Numbered from the stretch's first letter, positions 28,694 to 37,291 are shown. The stretch is 64,000 nt of DNA from Plectonema cf. radiosum LEGE 06105 (GCF_015207665.1 NZ_JADEWL010000003.1:1-64000); one strand, 5' to 3'. Notes: a model not told the origin generated them from the letters alone. Translations and numbers: made by a program.

Positions 28694-30058
28694 TTAGGCT
28701 GCTGATTTGCTCAAATCCTCCCGTAATCGATTTACGACTTGATCGAGTCCGACAGAATGGGCTGCTTTGAATAAAATGCGATCGCCATCTCGGAGGTATT
28801 GCTTTAAGCCGGTTGCTAGTTCGTTGTGGGTGGAATAGCATTGGATGGGAATGCCTTTAGCGCTTTTGGCTATAGCTTGTGCGTCCTTACAGTTAACCAA
28901 TACCATCAAGGCATCTAAATTTAGAGAGCGTACTGTTTCCCCAACGAGTTGATGGAGTTGTTCGGATTTATCTCCGAGTTCTTTCATTGCACCGAGTACA
29001 GCAATCCGTCGCTTTCCTGGAGTTTCGGCTAGTAAATTCAACGCTGCGACCATAGCTTCTGGTGCAGCATTATAAGTTTCATCTAAGATTAGCACATCGT
29101 TGAGCAAGGTAAATTGTTGCGATCGCCCCGACGGCATATCTACCGTGACACCGTTTTTAAAACAATTCCAATCAATACCTAAAACTTGGGCGACTGCTAA
29201 AGCTGCCATGTAGTTAGCGGCAATATGTCTTCCCGGCATTGGTAAGGGTAAGCGTAAACCAGCGATTTCCAATGTATAATTATCAATTAATTTACCGTGG
29301 ATATCTCCGCCGGTAAAACCAAAACTAATAACTTTACCTTGCCAAACTTTCGCTGCCGTTTCCATCAAAAGTGGATTATCGTAATTGAGAATTGCGATCC
29401 CATCAGCAGGCATTTCTGCTAAAACTTCACATTTAGCTTGAGCTATAGCTTCTTCTGAACCAAGTAACTCAATATGAGCAGTTCCGACGTTAGTAATTAC
29501 GGCAATAGTGGGACGGGTAATTTGGGTAAGTTCGGCAATTTGTCCCATTCCCCGCATTGCCATTTCAATAACTGCGTAATCATGTTCTGGCTCTAATTCT
29601 AAAAGAGTTTTTGGTACGCCAATTTCATTATTGAAATTAGCATAAGTTTTGTGAACTCTTCCTTGAGTGCTTAAAACTCCGGCAATTAACTCTTTGGTTG
29701 TAGTTTTACCCACCGAACCCGTCACCCCAATTATCGGTATTGAAAATTGATTGCGCCACCATTGACCGATTTTTTGATAAGCTTCAAGAGTATTTGTAAC
29801 TTGCAATACGGGAAATTGCTGATTGTCGTATTCAAAATCAACAATTGCTGCGGGTGAACCTTTTTCAATTGCTGTCACGACAAACCTATGTCCATCAAAG
29901 TTTTCACCACGAAAAGCGACAAATATTTCTCCGGGCTTAATAATTCTACTGTCTGTTTGTATACCAAAGAATGATTGTGCAAAAGCTGTTTCTGATAGAT
30001 TTACACAAGTAGCACCAAGCAATTCAACTAGTTGTTTGAGGGTGGCAGAACAGGGCAT
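28694..30058 (-). CDS. murF: UDP-MurNAc-tripeptide--D-Ala-D-Ala ligase MurF
   Basis: Cytoplasmic Mur ligase that adds D-Ala-D-Ala to the UDP-MurNAc tripeptide, the last cytosolic step in making the peptidoglycan precursor. 454 aa in the three-domain Mur fold. An N-terminal uridine-binding part (SRIIKPGEIFVAFRGENFDG) is followed by the ATP site GVTGSVGKTTTKEL near 111-124, an EMAMRGMGQ segment near 165, the NYDNPLL region of the central domain, and a C-terminal domain with LDETYNAAPEAM. Single gene; both neighbours are separated by spacers of over 270 bp. Confidence 0.96.
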   Translation of the reverse strand: MPCSATLKQLVELLGATCVNLSETAFAQSFFGIQTDSRIIKPGEIFVAFRGENFDGHRFVVTAIEKGSPAAIVDFEYDNQQFPVLQVTNTLEAYQKIGQWWRNQFSIPIIGVTGSVGKTTTKELIAGVLSTQGRVHKTYANFNNEIGVPKTLLELEPEHDYAVIEMAMRGMGQIAELTQITRPTIAVITNVGTAHIELLGSEEAIAQAKCEVLAEMPADGIAILNYDNPLLMETAAKVWQGKVISFGFTGGDIHGKLIDNYTLEIAGLRLPLPMPGRHIAANYMAALAVAQVLGIDWNCFKNGVTVDMPSGRSQQFTLLNDVLILDETYNAAPEAMVAALNLLAETPGKRRIAVLGAMKELGDKSEQLHQLVGETVRSLNLDALMVLVNCKDAQAIAKSAKGIPIQCYSTHNELATGLKQYLRDGDRILFKAAHSVGLDQVVNRLREDLSKSAA

Positions 30059-30393
30059 AATACCGGGTGTTTGGGATTACGAAAGTTAATTTATTTAGTT
30101 CAATAATTATCGAACCGTTTGCAAATAATAGAAATAATAGAAGCAAACAAAGTTCTCTAATCCTATAGTTTCTTTGGGAAAAATATAAAGTACCGAATTT
30201 AACATTTTTACATATAGTTGGCAGATTAGATAAAAAATATCCTCAGTAAAATGTACCACCACAAGTTGATACTCATGATGGCACATTGAAAAATATGGTT
30301 ATTCAATTGAACAAGTTCCGGTAAAAAGCGCTCTGTGCTGCTTTAATCACCCATTGATTAAGAAAAATATTAAATTTTGATTGGAAGTCGTGA
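30059..30393. other. Intergenic region, 335 bp
   Basis: AT-rich sequence between two minus-strand genes. I see no ORF, hairpin family or RNA gene in it. It probably carries the murF promoter. Confidence 0.5.
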
Positions 30394-30837
30394 CTATCCA
30401 CGATTTTTAATAAACATCACTTCGATGATTTTTTGACCTATCTCGCTTTGAATACGCAAAGCTTGATACAACTCCGTTAAAAAATCTTCTTCTTCGGCAA
30501 GGATACCATCAGCCAAAACTAAATCTGTAGCTATTGCAAAGGCTGCTTCCCTCAAATCCTCCGGCATAGAATCTTTAGCAGAATCAAACAAGTCATTTAC
30601 ACCTTCGTGTCGAATAATACCTGACAAGATATCAAACATCGATAGCATATCATCCTCGGAGTAGCTTTTAAACAGCTTTAGATGAGACAGCGCTTGATAA
30701 ATTTCATGGGCTTGTTTTTGTGAAAGATTACCGTCTGAAGCAACTGCAATCAAAGCAATTGCTGTAAAAGCTTCTGCTGGGCTGAGTGCGTTTTTTACTC
30801 CACCTTGAGAACCGGATGCCCTATCAAATAGACTCAT
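30394..30837 (-). CDS. TerB-family tellurite-resistance-like protein
   Basis: 147-aa cytosolic protein of the TerB/TerB-C fold. Two repeated acidic helical motifs are visible: TAIALIAVASDGNLSQKQAH near residue 25 and AFAIATDLVLADGILAEEED near 98, the Asp-Gly-x-Leu metal-binding pattern typical of the family. Its role in cyanobacteria is unknown; association with stress response or membranes is inferred from the family. An AAGGAG ribosome site (complement of 30847-30852) precedes ATG 30837. Confidence 0.8.
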   Translation of the reverse strand: MSLFDRASGSQGGVKNALSPAEAFTAIALIAVASDGNLSQKQAHEIYQALSHLKLFKSYSEDDMLSMFDILSGIIRHEGVNDLFDSAKDSMPEDLREAAFAIATDLVLADGILAEEEDFLTELYQALRIQSEIGQKIIEVMFIKNRG

Positions 30838-31527
30838 TACAACTTACTCCTTAAATAGAGTCTTTTTGGAAGTATATTTACGTAGACTCATTAATCTTGG
30901 TAAATATTCATACCATCAAGACTGGGTAAGTATAGTGTTCCCAAGTTTAGTGTCAAGCGAACACTTGCACCCAGCTTTTTTGAGAAAAGAATATTTTGTT
31001 TCTGTAGTGTTATCGAAAATTCTTTGAATAAGGATGATGTTCGCTTGTTTTTTCAATTGTCCCGATTACTACCAGCCCAATTCCGGATGTAGCGAGCAAC
31101 AACGTGATCGATGCTAAGAAGGCTTTTACAAATATATGTAGGGCTTCGTCGAAGAAAATGTAGGTGGTCATAGCTTTTATTTCAACTAAAAGGGTAACTA
31201 GTACTATTGAATTCTCCAGCTTTTGGCGTTCTATTTCCGCAGAGAAAACACTTATATTGGTATCTTAACAAAACTTAAGCATTCCAACTGATACTGTTAT
31301 AACATTTTGTTTTTAAAGATTAGATGAGTTTTTGTCAGGATATTAGCTAATTTTGTTTTATAGAAAATTGATTTTTTAATCAAATTGTCATTAATTACGT
31401 AAATTACTCATGAAAACTTAGTAAAATAATTTACAGCACATCCAAGCAATTGGAAAGCGATAATATCAAGCTTAAATAAACATATGGCAATCTGGTTTAA
31501 TTTATAACTATTTTAGGAGTATAAAAA
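30838..31527. other. Intergenic region, 690 bp
   Basis: Contains the possible 53-aa membrane protein at 31010-31171 (minus strand). It then has 350 bp of AT-rich sequence that includes the GNAT gene promoter and its TTAGGAG ribosome site at 31514-31520. Nothing else was recognised. Confidence 0.5.
31010..31171 (-). CDS. Possible 53-aa single-span membrane protein
   Basis: Reading frame MTTYIFFDEALHIFVKAFLA... to ...HHPYSKNFR-stop. A hydrophobic segment near residues 17-38 (AFLASITLLLATSGIGLVV) is flanked by a charged tail TIEKTSEHHPYSKNFR, the pattern of a small membrane protein. No strong Shine-Dalgarno is present. I do not recognise a family. The coding-like composition in an AT-rich spacer makes it plausible. 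Confidence 0.45.
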   Translation of the reverse strand: MTTYIFFDEALHIFVKAFLASITLLLATSGIGLVVIGTIEKTSEHHPYSKNFR

Positions 31528-32109
31528 ATGAAATTAGCCAAAGACTTAATTAGTAAAATATTTCAAGAACAGGTGACACCACAGGATTCTTTATTAAAAA
31601 TAGAAATGATTAGCGATCGCCTTTTGCTCAAATCGATATCATTGGCATATAAAAAACAGATTTTTGAAACTTTTACTGAAGAGATTACAACTTATATGTA
31701 TCCTCGTCCAGCTAAAAATATCATTGAAACAACATCATTCATCAAAAACTCTCTGGAAGGGATGAAAAATGAACATGAATTAATAGTAGTAATTTTAAGA
31801 AAAGACTCTCAAGAATTTTTGGGTTGTGCTGGAATTCATCGCATCAATAGTCAACACCCAGAATTTGGTATTTGGTTAAAAAAAACAGCCCATCATAATG
31901 GTTATGGTTTAGAAACAGTCGTAACCATGAAAAATTGGTGTGAAGAAAATTTAGATTGCGAATATTTTACTTATCCCGTAGATCAAGAAAATTATCCCAG
32001 CCGCAGAATACCGCAAAAATTACGTGGGGAAATTGTCCGAACTTATCAGAAAAGAAATTTAAGCGGTAGAATTTTAAATCTGGTTGAATACAAAATTCCC
32101 AAAGGTTAA
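31528..32109 (+). CDS. GNAT-family N-acetyltransferase
   Basis: 193-aa acetyltransferase of the RimJ/RimL-like group that uses acetyl-CoA; the acceptor is unknown. SDRLLLKSISLAYKKQIFE is the usual N-terminal strand-helix. EFLGCAGIHRINSQHPEFGI carries the central strand, and LKKTAHHNGYGLETVVTMKN the altered pyrophosphate-binding turn (H-H-N-G-Y-G). YPVDQENYPSRRIPQKL matches the Asn-x-x-S family segment. Good ribosome site TTAGGAG. The last codons AAA GGT TAA merge into AGGTTAAAGG tandem repeats, which thus supply the stop. Confidence 0.82.
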   Translation: MKLAKDLISKIFQEQVTPQDSLLKIEMISDRLLLKSISLAYKKQIFETFTEEITTYMYPRPAKNIIETTSFIKNSLEGMKNEHELIVVILRKDSQEFLGCAGIHRINSQHPEFGIWLKKTAHHNGYGLETVVTMKNWCEENLDCEYFTYPVDQENYPSRRIPQKLRGEIVRTYQKRNLSGRILNLVEYKIPKG

Positions 32110-32288
32110 AGAAAGGTTAAAGGTTAAAGGTTAAATCCTGGATTTCTCACAAGTAAGTGGTAAGCGGTAAGCGTTGAGTGACGGATTGATTTTCCCACTC
32201 AAAACTCAAAACTCAAAACTCAAAACTCCTAACTCAAAACTCCTAACTCAAAACTCAAAACTCAAAACTCAAAACTCCTAACTCCTAA
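32107..32288. repeat. Tandem-repeat arrays plus CCTGGATTTCTC repeat, copy 2
   Basis: GGTTAAA units overlap the GNAT stop (32104-32134). The CCTGGATTTCTCACAAG dispersed repeat follows (32137-32199), then AACTCAA/AACTCCT heptamers (32200-32288). The heptamer type continues after the MITE (32498-32560), so the MITE inserted into a pre-existing array. Confidence 0.88.
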
Positions 32289-32497
32289 GAGGATGTTTTA
32301 AAAGTATCCGGCGGTTTAAACCGCACGCCAGTTGCTACAACGGAGGGAGCCTCCGCAACGCACTGGCTCTACTACATAAACAAAGTCCACCGTAAGGTGG
32401 ACTAGTTAATTTCAAACCCGCCTTACTGCGGGTGCCGGTGTAGCCGTGACTTCTAGTCGCCAGGTGAAGTATTAAATTAGACTTTCAAAACATCCTC
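32289..32497. mobile_element. 209-bp MITE with 17-bp terminal inverted repeats, copy 1
   Basis: Ends GAGGATGTTTTAAAAGT and, on the other strand, GAGGATGTTTTGAAAGT (16/17). Flanked by the 3-bp duplication TAA (32286-32288 and 32498-32500). The interior holds several hairpins (GGCGGTTTAAACCGC, GTCCACC...GGTGGAC, AACCCGCC...GGCGGGTT-like) but no ORF. A 3-bp duplication is what IS5-group/ISL2-like transposases produce; that link is inference. Confidence 0.85.
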
Positions 32498-32579
32498 TAA
32501 CTCCTAACTCAAAACTCCTAACTCAAAACTCCTAACTCAAAACTCCTAACTCAAAACTTCTTTTTTCTTGTGTTCTCTG

Positions 32580-32954
32580 TTAAGAACGAGACAAAACTAA
32601 TAAAAAACAAATTAAGAATAAACTAATTATTAATAATAAACTTTGATTGCGTTTTATCCAATTATTAATGCTTACATTCACCCTTGGTTTTTGATTTTGA
32701 GAAAGTAAATCTAAATTGCGTTGTTCTAAATTTTGGTAAAGAATACATTCCTTAGCGTAGGGACGTTGGGGATAGTTACAAGTATCGTCAGCGTGATAAG
32801 TACAGGTGTCACAAAGATATTCATCCGCCCCCGCAGCTTGATGTAAAGGGATTCCGGGGTGTCCATAAGCTTTAAGTTGAGTACGACAAAAAGGACAGGT
32901 GACAGCCTGTGAGTTTACGGTTTGTTTGCAGCGAGGGCAAGTTGCAGTGTCCAC
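32580..32954 (-). CDS. Zinc-ribbon protein with C-terminal membrane anchor
   Basis: 124 aa. The N-terminal zinc ribbon has CPRC near residue 6 and CPFC near 20, followed by AYGHPGIPLHQA. A second Cys cluster CDTCTYHADDTC-NYPQRPYAKEC lies near 48-70. The C-terminus has a hydrophobic segment SLLLIISLFLICFLLVL near 104-121, so it is probably tail-anchored with the metal sites in the cytosol. The function is not known; the pattern is conserved in cyanobacterial hypothetical proteins as far as I recall. Starts at GTG 32954 with no clear ribosome site, so the start is uncertain. Confidence 0.75.
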   Translation of the reverse strand: MDTATCPRCKQTVNSQAVTCPFCRTQLKAYGHPGIPLHQAAGADEYLCDTCTYHADDTCNYPQRPYAKECILYQNLEQRNLDLLSQNQKPRVNVSINNWIKRNQSLLLIISLFLICFLLVLSRS

Positions 32955-33020
32955 AGTCGATTTAAAATGTAGTGGTTGAACATCTTGATTCTAACTAATC
33001 AATTCTCTATTCCCTATTCC

Positions 33021-33875
33021 CTACTTCCCACTTCTCATTGCTTGAATTTCTGTTCTTAATGCTTTAATTTCTTCATGTAAAGCAGTAATTGATTGGGAAC
33101 TAGCGAGTGTTGCTTCATCTTCCGCATCTCTACCAATAAAAAATGTCGCAAGTGTTGCCGTAACGTAACCGAATACGGTAAAAGCATATAGAGCTAAAAT
33201 AAAGCATAATACTCGACCTTCCGCAGTTTTGGGGGAATAATCGCCTCCGTAAGTGGTCATTAACATTGCTGTCCACCACAAAGCATTGCTGTAACTTTTA
33301 ATTCCTTCTCCGTTGGGGAGATTACTTTCAAATGCATACATTCCCGCAGCACCAACGAAAGTCACAATTAAAGTGAGTCCTACTACATAGCCGAAATTTC
33401 GCCGCGTCATAGTAGTTCTTAGCGATCGCATTCCCCGATTCAAGGAGCCGACTATCCGCAATAACCGCAGCGAGCGTGTGGTACGGGCAACTTTGGCTAA
33501 CTGCAAAACTCGCACAAATCGAAACACTCGTAACGCTGGAATTAGCAGGGAAATACCTATAAGCCAGTTATTTTTGAGATATTTAAATTTATGTGGAGAA
33601 ATGGAAAATGTAAGTAGAAAATCAAAAATAAATAGAATCCAGATAGTTGTAGAAACGGCTTCAAGCAAGGGAATCACCCCCCAAATTAATTCAACTACTA
33701 ACAGTACCAGCCAGATAAAGCCCAATATTACCATCGGCATTTCTAACCAGTCATCAAGTTGTTGAACAAAATCAGTTAATTCTTGTTCTAACTCGGATTT
33801 TTCGATTGGATTCATTTGTGACATAAATTGACGCTGTAAATAATATTGCAACTCTTCCTCAAGAAAGCGATACAA
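33021..33875 (-). CDS. Voltage-gated ion channel-like protein (ion_trans family)
   Basis: 284-aa inner-membrane protein with six-span channel layout. Hydrophobic segments lie near 48-70, 75-92 and 103-116, an Arg-rich S4 near 115-140 (LRVFRFVRVLQLAKVARTTR), S5 near 161-182, a pore loop near 198-214 and S6 near 222-244. After it comes a cytosolic tail with a short coiled coil (LHEEIKALRTEIQAMRS). The filter reads TTYGGDY (207-213) in place of the K+ channel TxGYGD, so ion selectivity is unclear. Start TTG 33875 is uncertain; ATG 33824 (MSQMNPIEK) is an alternative. Diverges from the YihY gene. Confidence 0.8.
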   Translation of the reverse strand: MYRFLEEELQYYLQRQFMSQMNPIEKSELEQELTDFVQQLDDWLEMPMVILGFIWLVLLVVELIWGVIPLLEAVSTTIWILFIFDFLLTFSISPHKFKYLKNNWLIGISLLIPALRVFRFVRVLQLAKVARTTRSLRLLRIVGSLNRGMRSLRTTMTRRNFGYVVGLTLIVTFVGAAGMYAFESNLPNGEGIKSYSNALWWTAMLMTTYGGDYSPKTAEGRVLCFILALYAFTVFGYVTATLATFFIGRDAEDEATLASSQSITALHEEIKALRTEIQAMRSGK

Positions 33876-33961
33876 ATACCTTTGGGAAGATGCTTTTCAA
33901 TAAATATTTTTAGTATCAATGAATAATTAATCGGTTACATCCCGCTACAAGGAGAATTTTG

Positions 33962-34891
33962 ATGAGTTTAAAGCAGATTTGGAGGTTATTAAAGGAAACA
34001 TTTAAAGAATGGAATGATGATAAAGCTTCTCGTTTGGCTGCTGCTTTGTCATATTACACGATTTTTTCCTTAGCACCATTGTTGATTATTGCGATCGCGA
34101 TCGCGGGTGCTGTATTTGGAGATGAAGCTGCTAGCGGTGAGATTGTCAGACAAATACAGGGTTTGGTGGGTAGAGATGGTGCGGAGGTAATCCAAACAGC
34201 GCTGCAAAATGCTCAAAAACCAGATACACGTAATATCGCTTCAATTATCAGTATTGGTGTTTTATTATTCGGTGCTAGTAACGTTTTTGCTCAAATTCAA
34301 GATGCACTCAACACGATTTGGGAAGTACAACCAAAACCAGGAAGGAATATTTGGCAAACTCTCCGCAAACGTTTTTTATCTTTTGCAATGGTTGGTGGTG
34401 TCGGCTTTTTATTATTAGTATCGCTGATTGTCAATACGACTTTAACTGCGATGGTTAATTATTTTAGCGGTTTACTACCGGGGTTTGATTTTTTATGGCA
34501 AATTACTAATTTTATGATTTCTTTTGTAGTTATTACACTATTGTTTGCTTTAATTTACAAAGTAATGCCAGATGCGAAAATTGCTTGGAATGATGTCTGG
34601 ATTGGTGCTGCGATTACTTCATTATTATTCGTAATTGGTAAATCTCTGCTGGGTTTATATTTAGGTAACGGTAGTTTTGGTTCGGCTTACGGTGCTGCGG
34701 GTTCGTTGATAGTACTTTTAGCTTGGATTAACTATGCCGCTCAAATCATCTTTTTTGGTGCCGAATTTACCCAAGTTTATGCAAGTAAATATGGTTCTCA
34801 CATTGTTCCAGATGAAAACTCCATGAGAGTACCCGAAATAGATCGAGCTAAACAAGGAATGAAACGGAGAAATTCTCCCCGAAGAAATTGA
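33962..34891 (+). CDS. YihY/BrkB-family inner-membrane protein
   Basis: 309-aa integral membrane protein of the YihY/virulence factor BrkB family (once mislabelled RNase BN). About six hydrophobic segments. Family landmarks are DKASRLAAALSYYTIFSLAP near residue 19, SNVFAQIQDALNTIWEV near 103 and GSFGSAYGAAGSLIVLLAWI near 237. The C-terminal tail is cytosolic and basic (KQGMKRRNSPRRN). Transport or envelope role unknown. ATG 33962 preferred to the overlapping TTG 33959; AAGGAG lies 9 bases before it. Confidence 0.88.
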   Translation: MSLKQIWRLLKETFKEWNDDKASRLAAALSYYTIFSLAPLLIIAIAIAGAVFGDEAASGEIVRQIQGLVGRDGAEVIQTALQNAQKPDTRNIASIISIGVLLFGASNVFAQIQDALNTIWEVQPKPGRNIWQTLRKRFLSFAMVGGVGFLLLVSLIVNTTLTAMVNYFSGLLPGFDFLWQITNFMISFVVITLLFALIYKVMPDAKIAWNDVWIGAAITSLLFVIGKSLLGLYLGNGSFGSAYGAAGSLIVLLAWINYAAQIIFFGAEFTQVYASKYGSHIVPDENSMRVPEIDRAKQGMKRRNSPRRN

Positions 34892-34944
34892 ATTGTATTC
34901 TTGAATAATTACCAAATATTTTTACTTGATTACCTGTAACTAAT

Positions 34945-34970
34945 GTAGAGACGTTGCACTGCAACGTCTC
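34945..34970. repeat. GTAGAGACG palindrome, copy 3
   Basis: GTAGAGACGTTGCA-C-TGCAACGTCTC followed by CCGTATTTTTG. Besides belonging to the dispersed family, it could act as a transcription terminator for the YihY gene because of the T run. Confidence 0.75.
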
Positions 34971-35079
34971 CCGTATTTTTGTTTTTACTGAATATATAGT
35001 GATTTTTACTTGGATTTCATAAAAATCATCAAAACGCGCCTATATTAGTAGCGCTTGATTTTCATGATTTTTATAACTT

Positions 35080-35496
35080 ATGAGTATTGAAATAAATTAT
35101 CCGCCAAAGCTAAAAGCTATCAGCATCCATGCTCCTCATGCCTATGCTATATGTCTAGGAATCAAAAAAGATGAATATCGATCGCAACCCACAAATTGTA
35201 GAGGATGGGTTTTAATCCACGCTTCTCAATCCAAACAAAGTGATGATTATTTTGCTGATTATGGCATCGAGCCGACAAAAGTCAAACGTGGTGCGATTAT
35301 TGGCGCAGTCAAAATCATTAATTGTGTTGGTTTTTCAGGAGATTATGCTTATCAATTAGCTAATCCTATCAAGTTTAGCCGTCCTGTAGAAGGAGTCAAA
35401 GGAAAACAAGCAATATTCTGGGGAGCAAAAACAGATGTCGAAAAAATAGCTTTTACTTTGGCATCTGAACAAATACGAGAGTATTTGCTTAGATGA
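35080..35496 (+). CDS. ASCH-domain protein
   Basis: 138-aa ASCH (ASC-1 homology, PUA-like beta-barrel) protein, probably binding RNA or modified nucleosides. Landmarks are the N-terminal LKAISIHAPHAYAICLGIKK, then DEYRSQPTNCRGWVLIHAS with the ASCH Gly-Trp core, and KRGAIIGAVKIINCVGF. The stop codon TGA (35494-35496) is the third to fifth base of a MITE that begins at 35492. Without the element the frame would read ...EYLL-Lys-Tyr-Ser-stop, against ...EYLL-Arg-stop now, so insertion shortened the protein by two residues. Function otherwise unaffected, by inference. Confidence 0.82.
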   Translation: MSIEINYPPKLKAISIHAPHAYAICLGIKKDEYRSQPTNCRGWVLIHASQSKQSDDYFADYGIEPTKVKRGAIIGAVKIINCVGFSGDYAYQLANPIKFSRPVEGVKGKQAIFWGAKTDVEKIAFTLASEQIREYLLR

Positions 35497-35699
35497 TGTT
35501 TTAAAAGTATCCGGCGGTTTAAACCGCTACTAGACAGGCAAAGTCCACCTGCGTGGACTAAGCAATTTATAACCCGTGCAGGCGGGTTTTGCTGGTGTAG
35601 CCAAGCCACTGCGTTGCGGGGGTTCCCCCCGTTGTAGCAAGTGGCGTGCGACTTACAGTCGCCAGGCAAAGTATATAATTTGACTTTTGAAACATCCTC
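35492..35699. mobile_element. 208-bp MITE with terminal inverted repeats, copy 2
   Basis: Same family as 32289-32497. Ends GATGATGTTTTAAAAGT and, on the other strand, GAGGATGTTTCAAAAGT. Flanked by the 3-bp duplication TTA (35489-35491 and 35700-35702). The left end overlaps the ASCH stop codon. Confidence 0.87.
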
Positions 35700-35910
35700 T
35701 TAAATACAGTTGAAAAGCTTGTGCGCGAAAAGCTGAGTTAATGAGGATATGCAGCCATTTTAATTCCGGTGGAGGGATTAGTTTTGGTTTCAACAACGGG
35801 AATCTAAAAGCCTTTATATATCAAGCAAAATCTTGGAGACGTTGCATTGCAACGTCTCTACATTGGTTATTTTTGCCACGCTTAATGCGATCGCGAAGGC
35901 TTATCGCGCT
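35700..35910. other. Spacer between MITE and NUDIX gene
   Basis: Holds GAGACG palindrome copy 4 (GGAGACGTTGCA-T-TGCAACGTCTCTACA, 35835-35862). No gene seen. Confidence 0.6.
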
Positions 35911-36459
35911 TTAACTCAAATAAGGACGAGCTAACATAAAGCTGGAAATGGATTTAGAATCAACGGGTTCTCCTTGTAAAATCGCTTTCTCTAATTCTGC
36001 GGGGGTGAAAAACAAAACTTCGATGTCTTCATCTTCATCTAATTTTGGCGGTACTTCTAATTTTTCTAAATCCTCCGCTAGATATGCGTAAATTATCTCA
36101 TCGGAATATCCCGGTGCAAGGAAAAATTCTCCTAATTTCTGCCATTTACCAGCACGATAACCTGTTTCTTCTTGTATTTCGCGCTTGATTGTATCAAAAG
36201 GACTTTCCGAATCTTCTACCGTACCTGCGGGAAATTCTAATAGCCTTCCACCAACTGCGAAACGATACTGACGCAACAGGATTAATTTACCGTATTGAGT
36301 TACGGGAATCGCTAAAGCACCACCAGGATGACGAACACATTCCCAATCTCCTTCGGCTTTGTTGGGTAAGCGTAAGCGATTCACTTCAAAATTAAACTTT
36401 CGTCCTCTATACAATAAACGCTGCTTTAATAACTGCGGTAGTTCTCTGCCTAATGCCAT
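35911..36459 (-). CDS. NUDIX hydrolase, ADP-ribose pyrophosphatase-like
   Basis: About 182 aa. The NUDIX box is complete: G-x5-E-x7-R-E-I-Q-E-E-T-G-Y within GTVEDSESPFDTIKREIQEE and the next three residues, near residue 90. LRQYRFAVGGRLLEFPAG before it is typical of ADP-sugar pyrophosphatases. It probably hydrolyses ADP-ribose or related nucleotide sugars. ATG 36459 (MALGREL) was chosen because it fits the family start. A longer frame to 36561 would overlap folK by 22 bp and has an unlikely N-terminus. Lies directly downstream of folK on the same strand (80-bp gap), so a two-gene transcript is plausible. Confidence 0.88.
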   Translation of the reverse strand: MALGRELPQLLKQRLLYRGRKFNFEVNRLRLPNKAEGDWECVRHPGGALAIPVTQYGKLILLRQYRFAVGGRLLEFPAGTVEDSESPFDTIKREIQEETGYRAGKWQKLGEFFLAPGYSDEIIYAYLAEDLEKLEVPPKLDEDEDIEVLFFTPAELEKAILQGEPVDSKSISSFMLARPYLS

Positions 36460-36539
36460 AGTTAGTTTTTTGAAAGTACCAATTGCAACGCCAACAGTTG
36501 ATTTTTTATTGGCTTTGTTGTAACTTATAACCCTAAAAA

Positions 36540-37025
36540 TTAGTCGCCTGTAAACAGGCATACATCAGAACAGTCTACCTCTTTAACAAGGTCTTTTATT
36601 ACACGTTTGCTAACTGGTTCTACCCAATCTGGAGCAATTTCTGCTAGGGGAACTAATACGAAAGCTCGCTGTATCATTCGCGGATGGGGAATTTGTAGAG
36701 TCGGGGTATTTAATATTAAGTCATCGTATAATAACAAATCTAAATCTAAAGTCCGCGCTCCCCAATGTTCTTTTCTTTCGCGTCCAAATTGATTTTCAAT
36801 TTCTAATAAAATTTCTAACAGTTTGAAGGGTTCTATATCTACATATACGCTGATGCAGCCGTTTAAATAATCTGGTTGCGGTGGGCCGACTGCTTTGGTT
36901 TTGTACAAATTTGATTTTGCCTTAAGTGTAATGCCTGGAATTTGACATAAAATTTTTACAGATGCTGATAAAATTGCCCGTGAATCTCCCATATTACTAC
37001 CAAAAGCAATAGCGCTAATATGCAC
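36540..37025 (-). CDS. folK: 2-amino-4-hydroxy-6-hydroxymethyldihydropteridine pyrophosphokinase FolK
   Basis: Cytosolic HPPK that transfers pyrophosphate from ATP to the hydroxymethyl pterin in folate synthesis. 161 aa, full length. Visible motifs: AIAFGSNMGDSRAIL at the N-terminus, GPPQPDYLNGCISV near 47, and the catalytic block GRERKEHWGARTLDLDLLLY near 82-101 with both metal-binding Asp residues, then HPRMIQRAFVLVPLAEIAPD. ATG at 37025. Followed by the NUDIX gene. Confidence 0.95.
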   Translation of the reverse strand: MHISAIAFGSNMGDSRAILSASVKILCQIPGITLKAKSNLYKTKAVGPPQPDYLNGCISVYVDIEPFKLLEILLEIENQFGRERKEHWGARTLDLDLLLYDDLILNTPTLQIPHPRMIQRAFVLVPLAEIAPDWVEPVSKRVIKDLVKEVDCSDVCLFTGD

Positions 37026-37291
37026 ACTATATATCTCCCGAATACAAACAAATGTCAGGTCTTATGGTAAATTAGTTAATGTTACGGATAAAAAGTATTA
37101 ATAAATACAAACCTTCAGCAATAAATCTTAAAAAAAACCCACATATTAGCTTGTAAGATATTAAATCTATTATTAAATATAAATTTAAATATTTATATCT
37201 ATAGGGTATTATACTAACACGGTTATGGGGCAACAATCTGAGACGCTTTTCGTGGTGGTTAAGTTGCAATTAGTCGAAGCGAGGAACTAAC

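Noticed and set aside
36460-36561. 34-codon N-terminal extension of the NUDIX protein
   Set aside because: Overlaps folK, has no ribosome site, and the usual start MALGREL is downstream.
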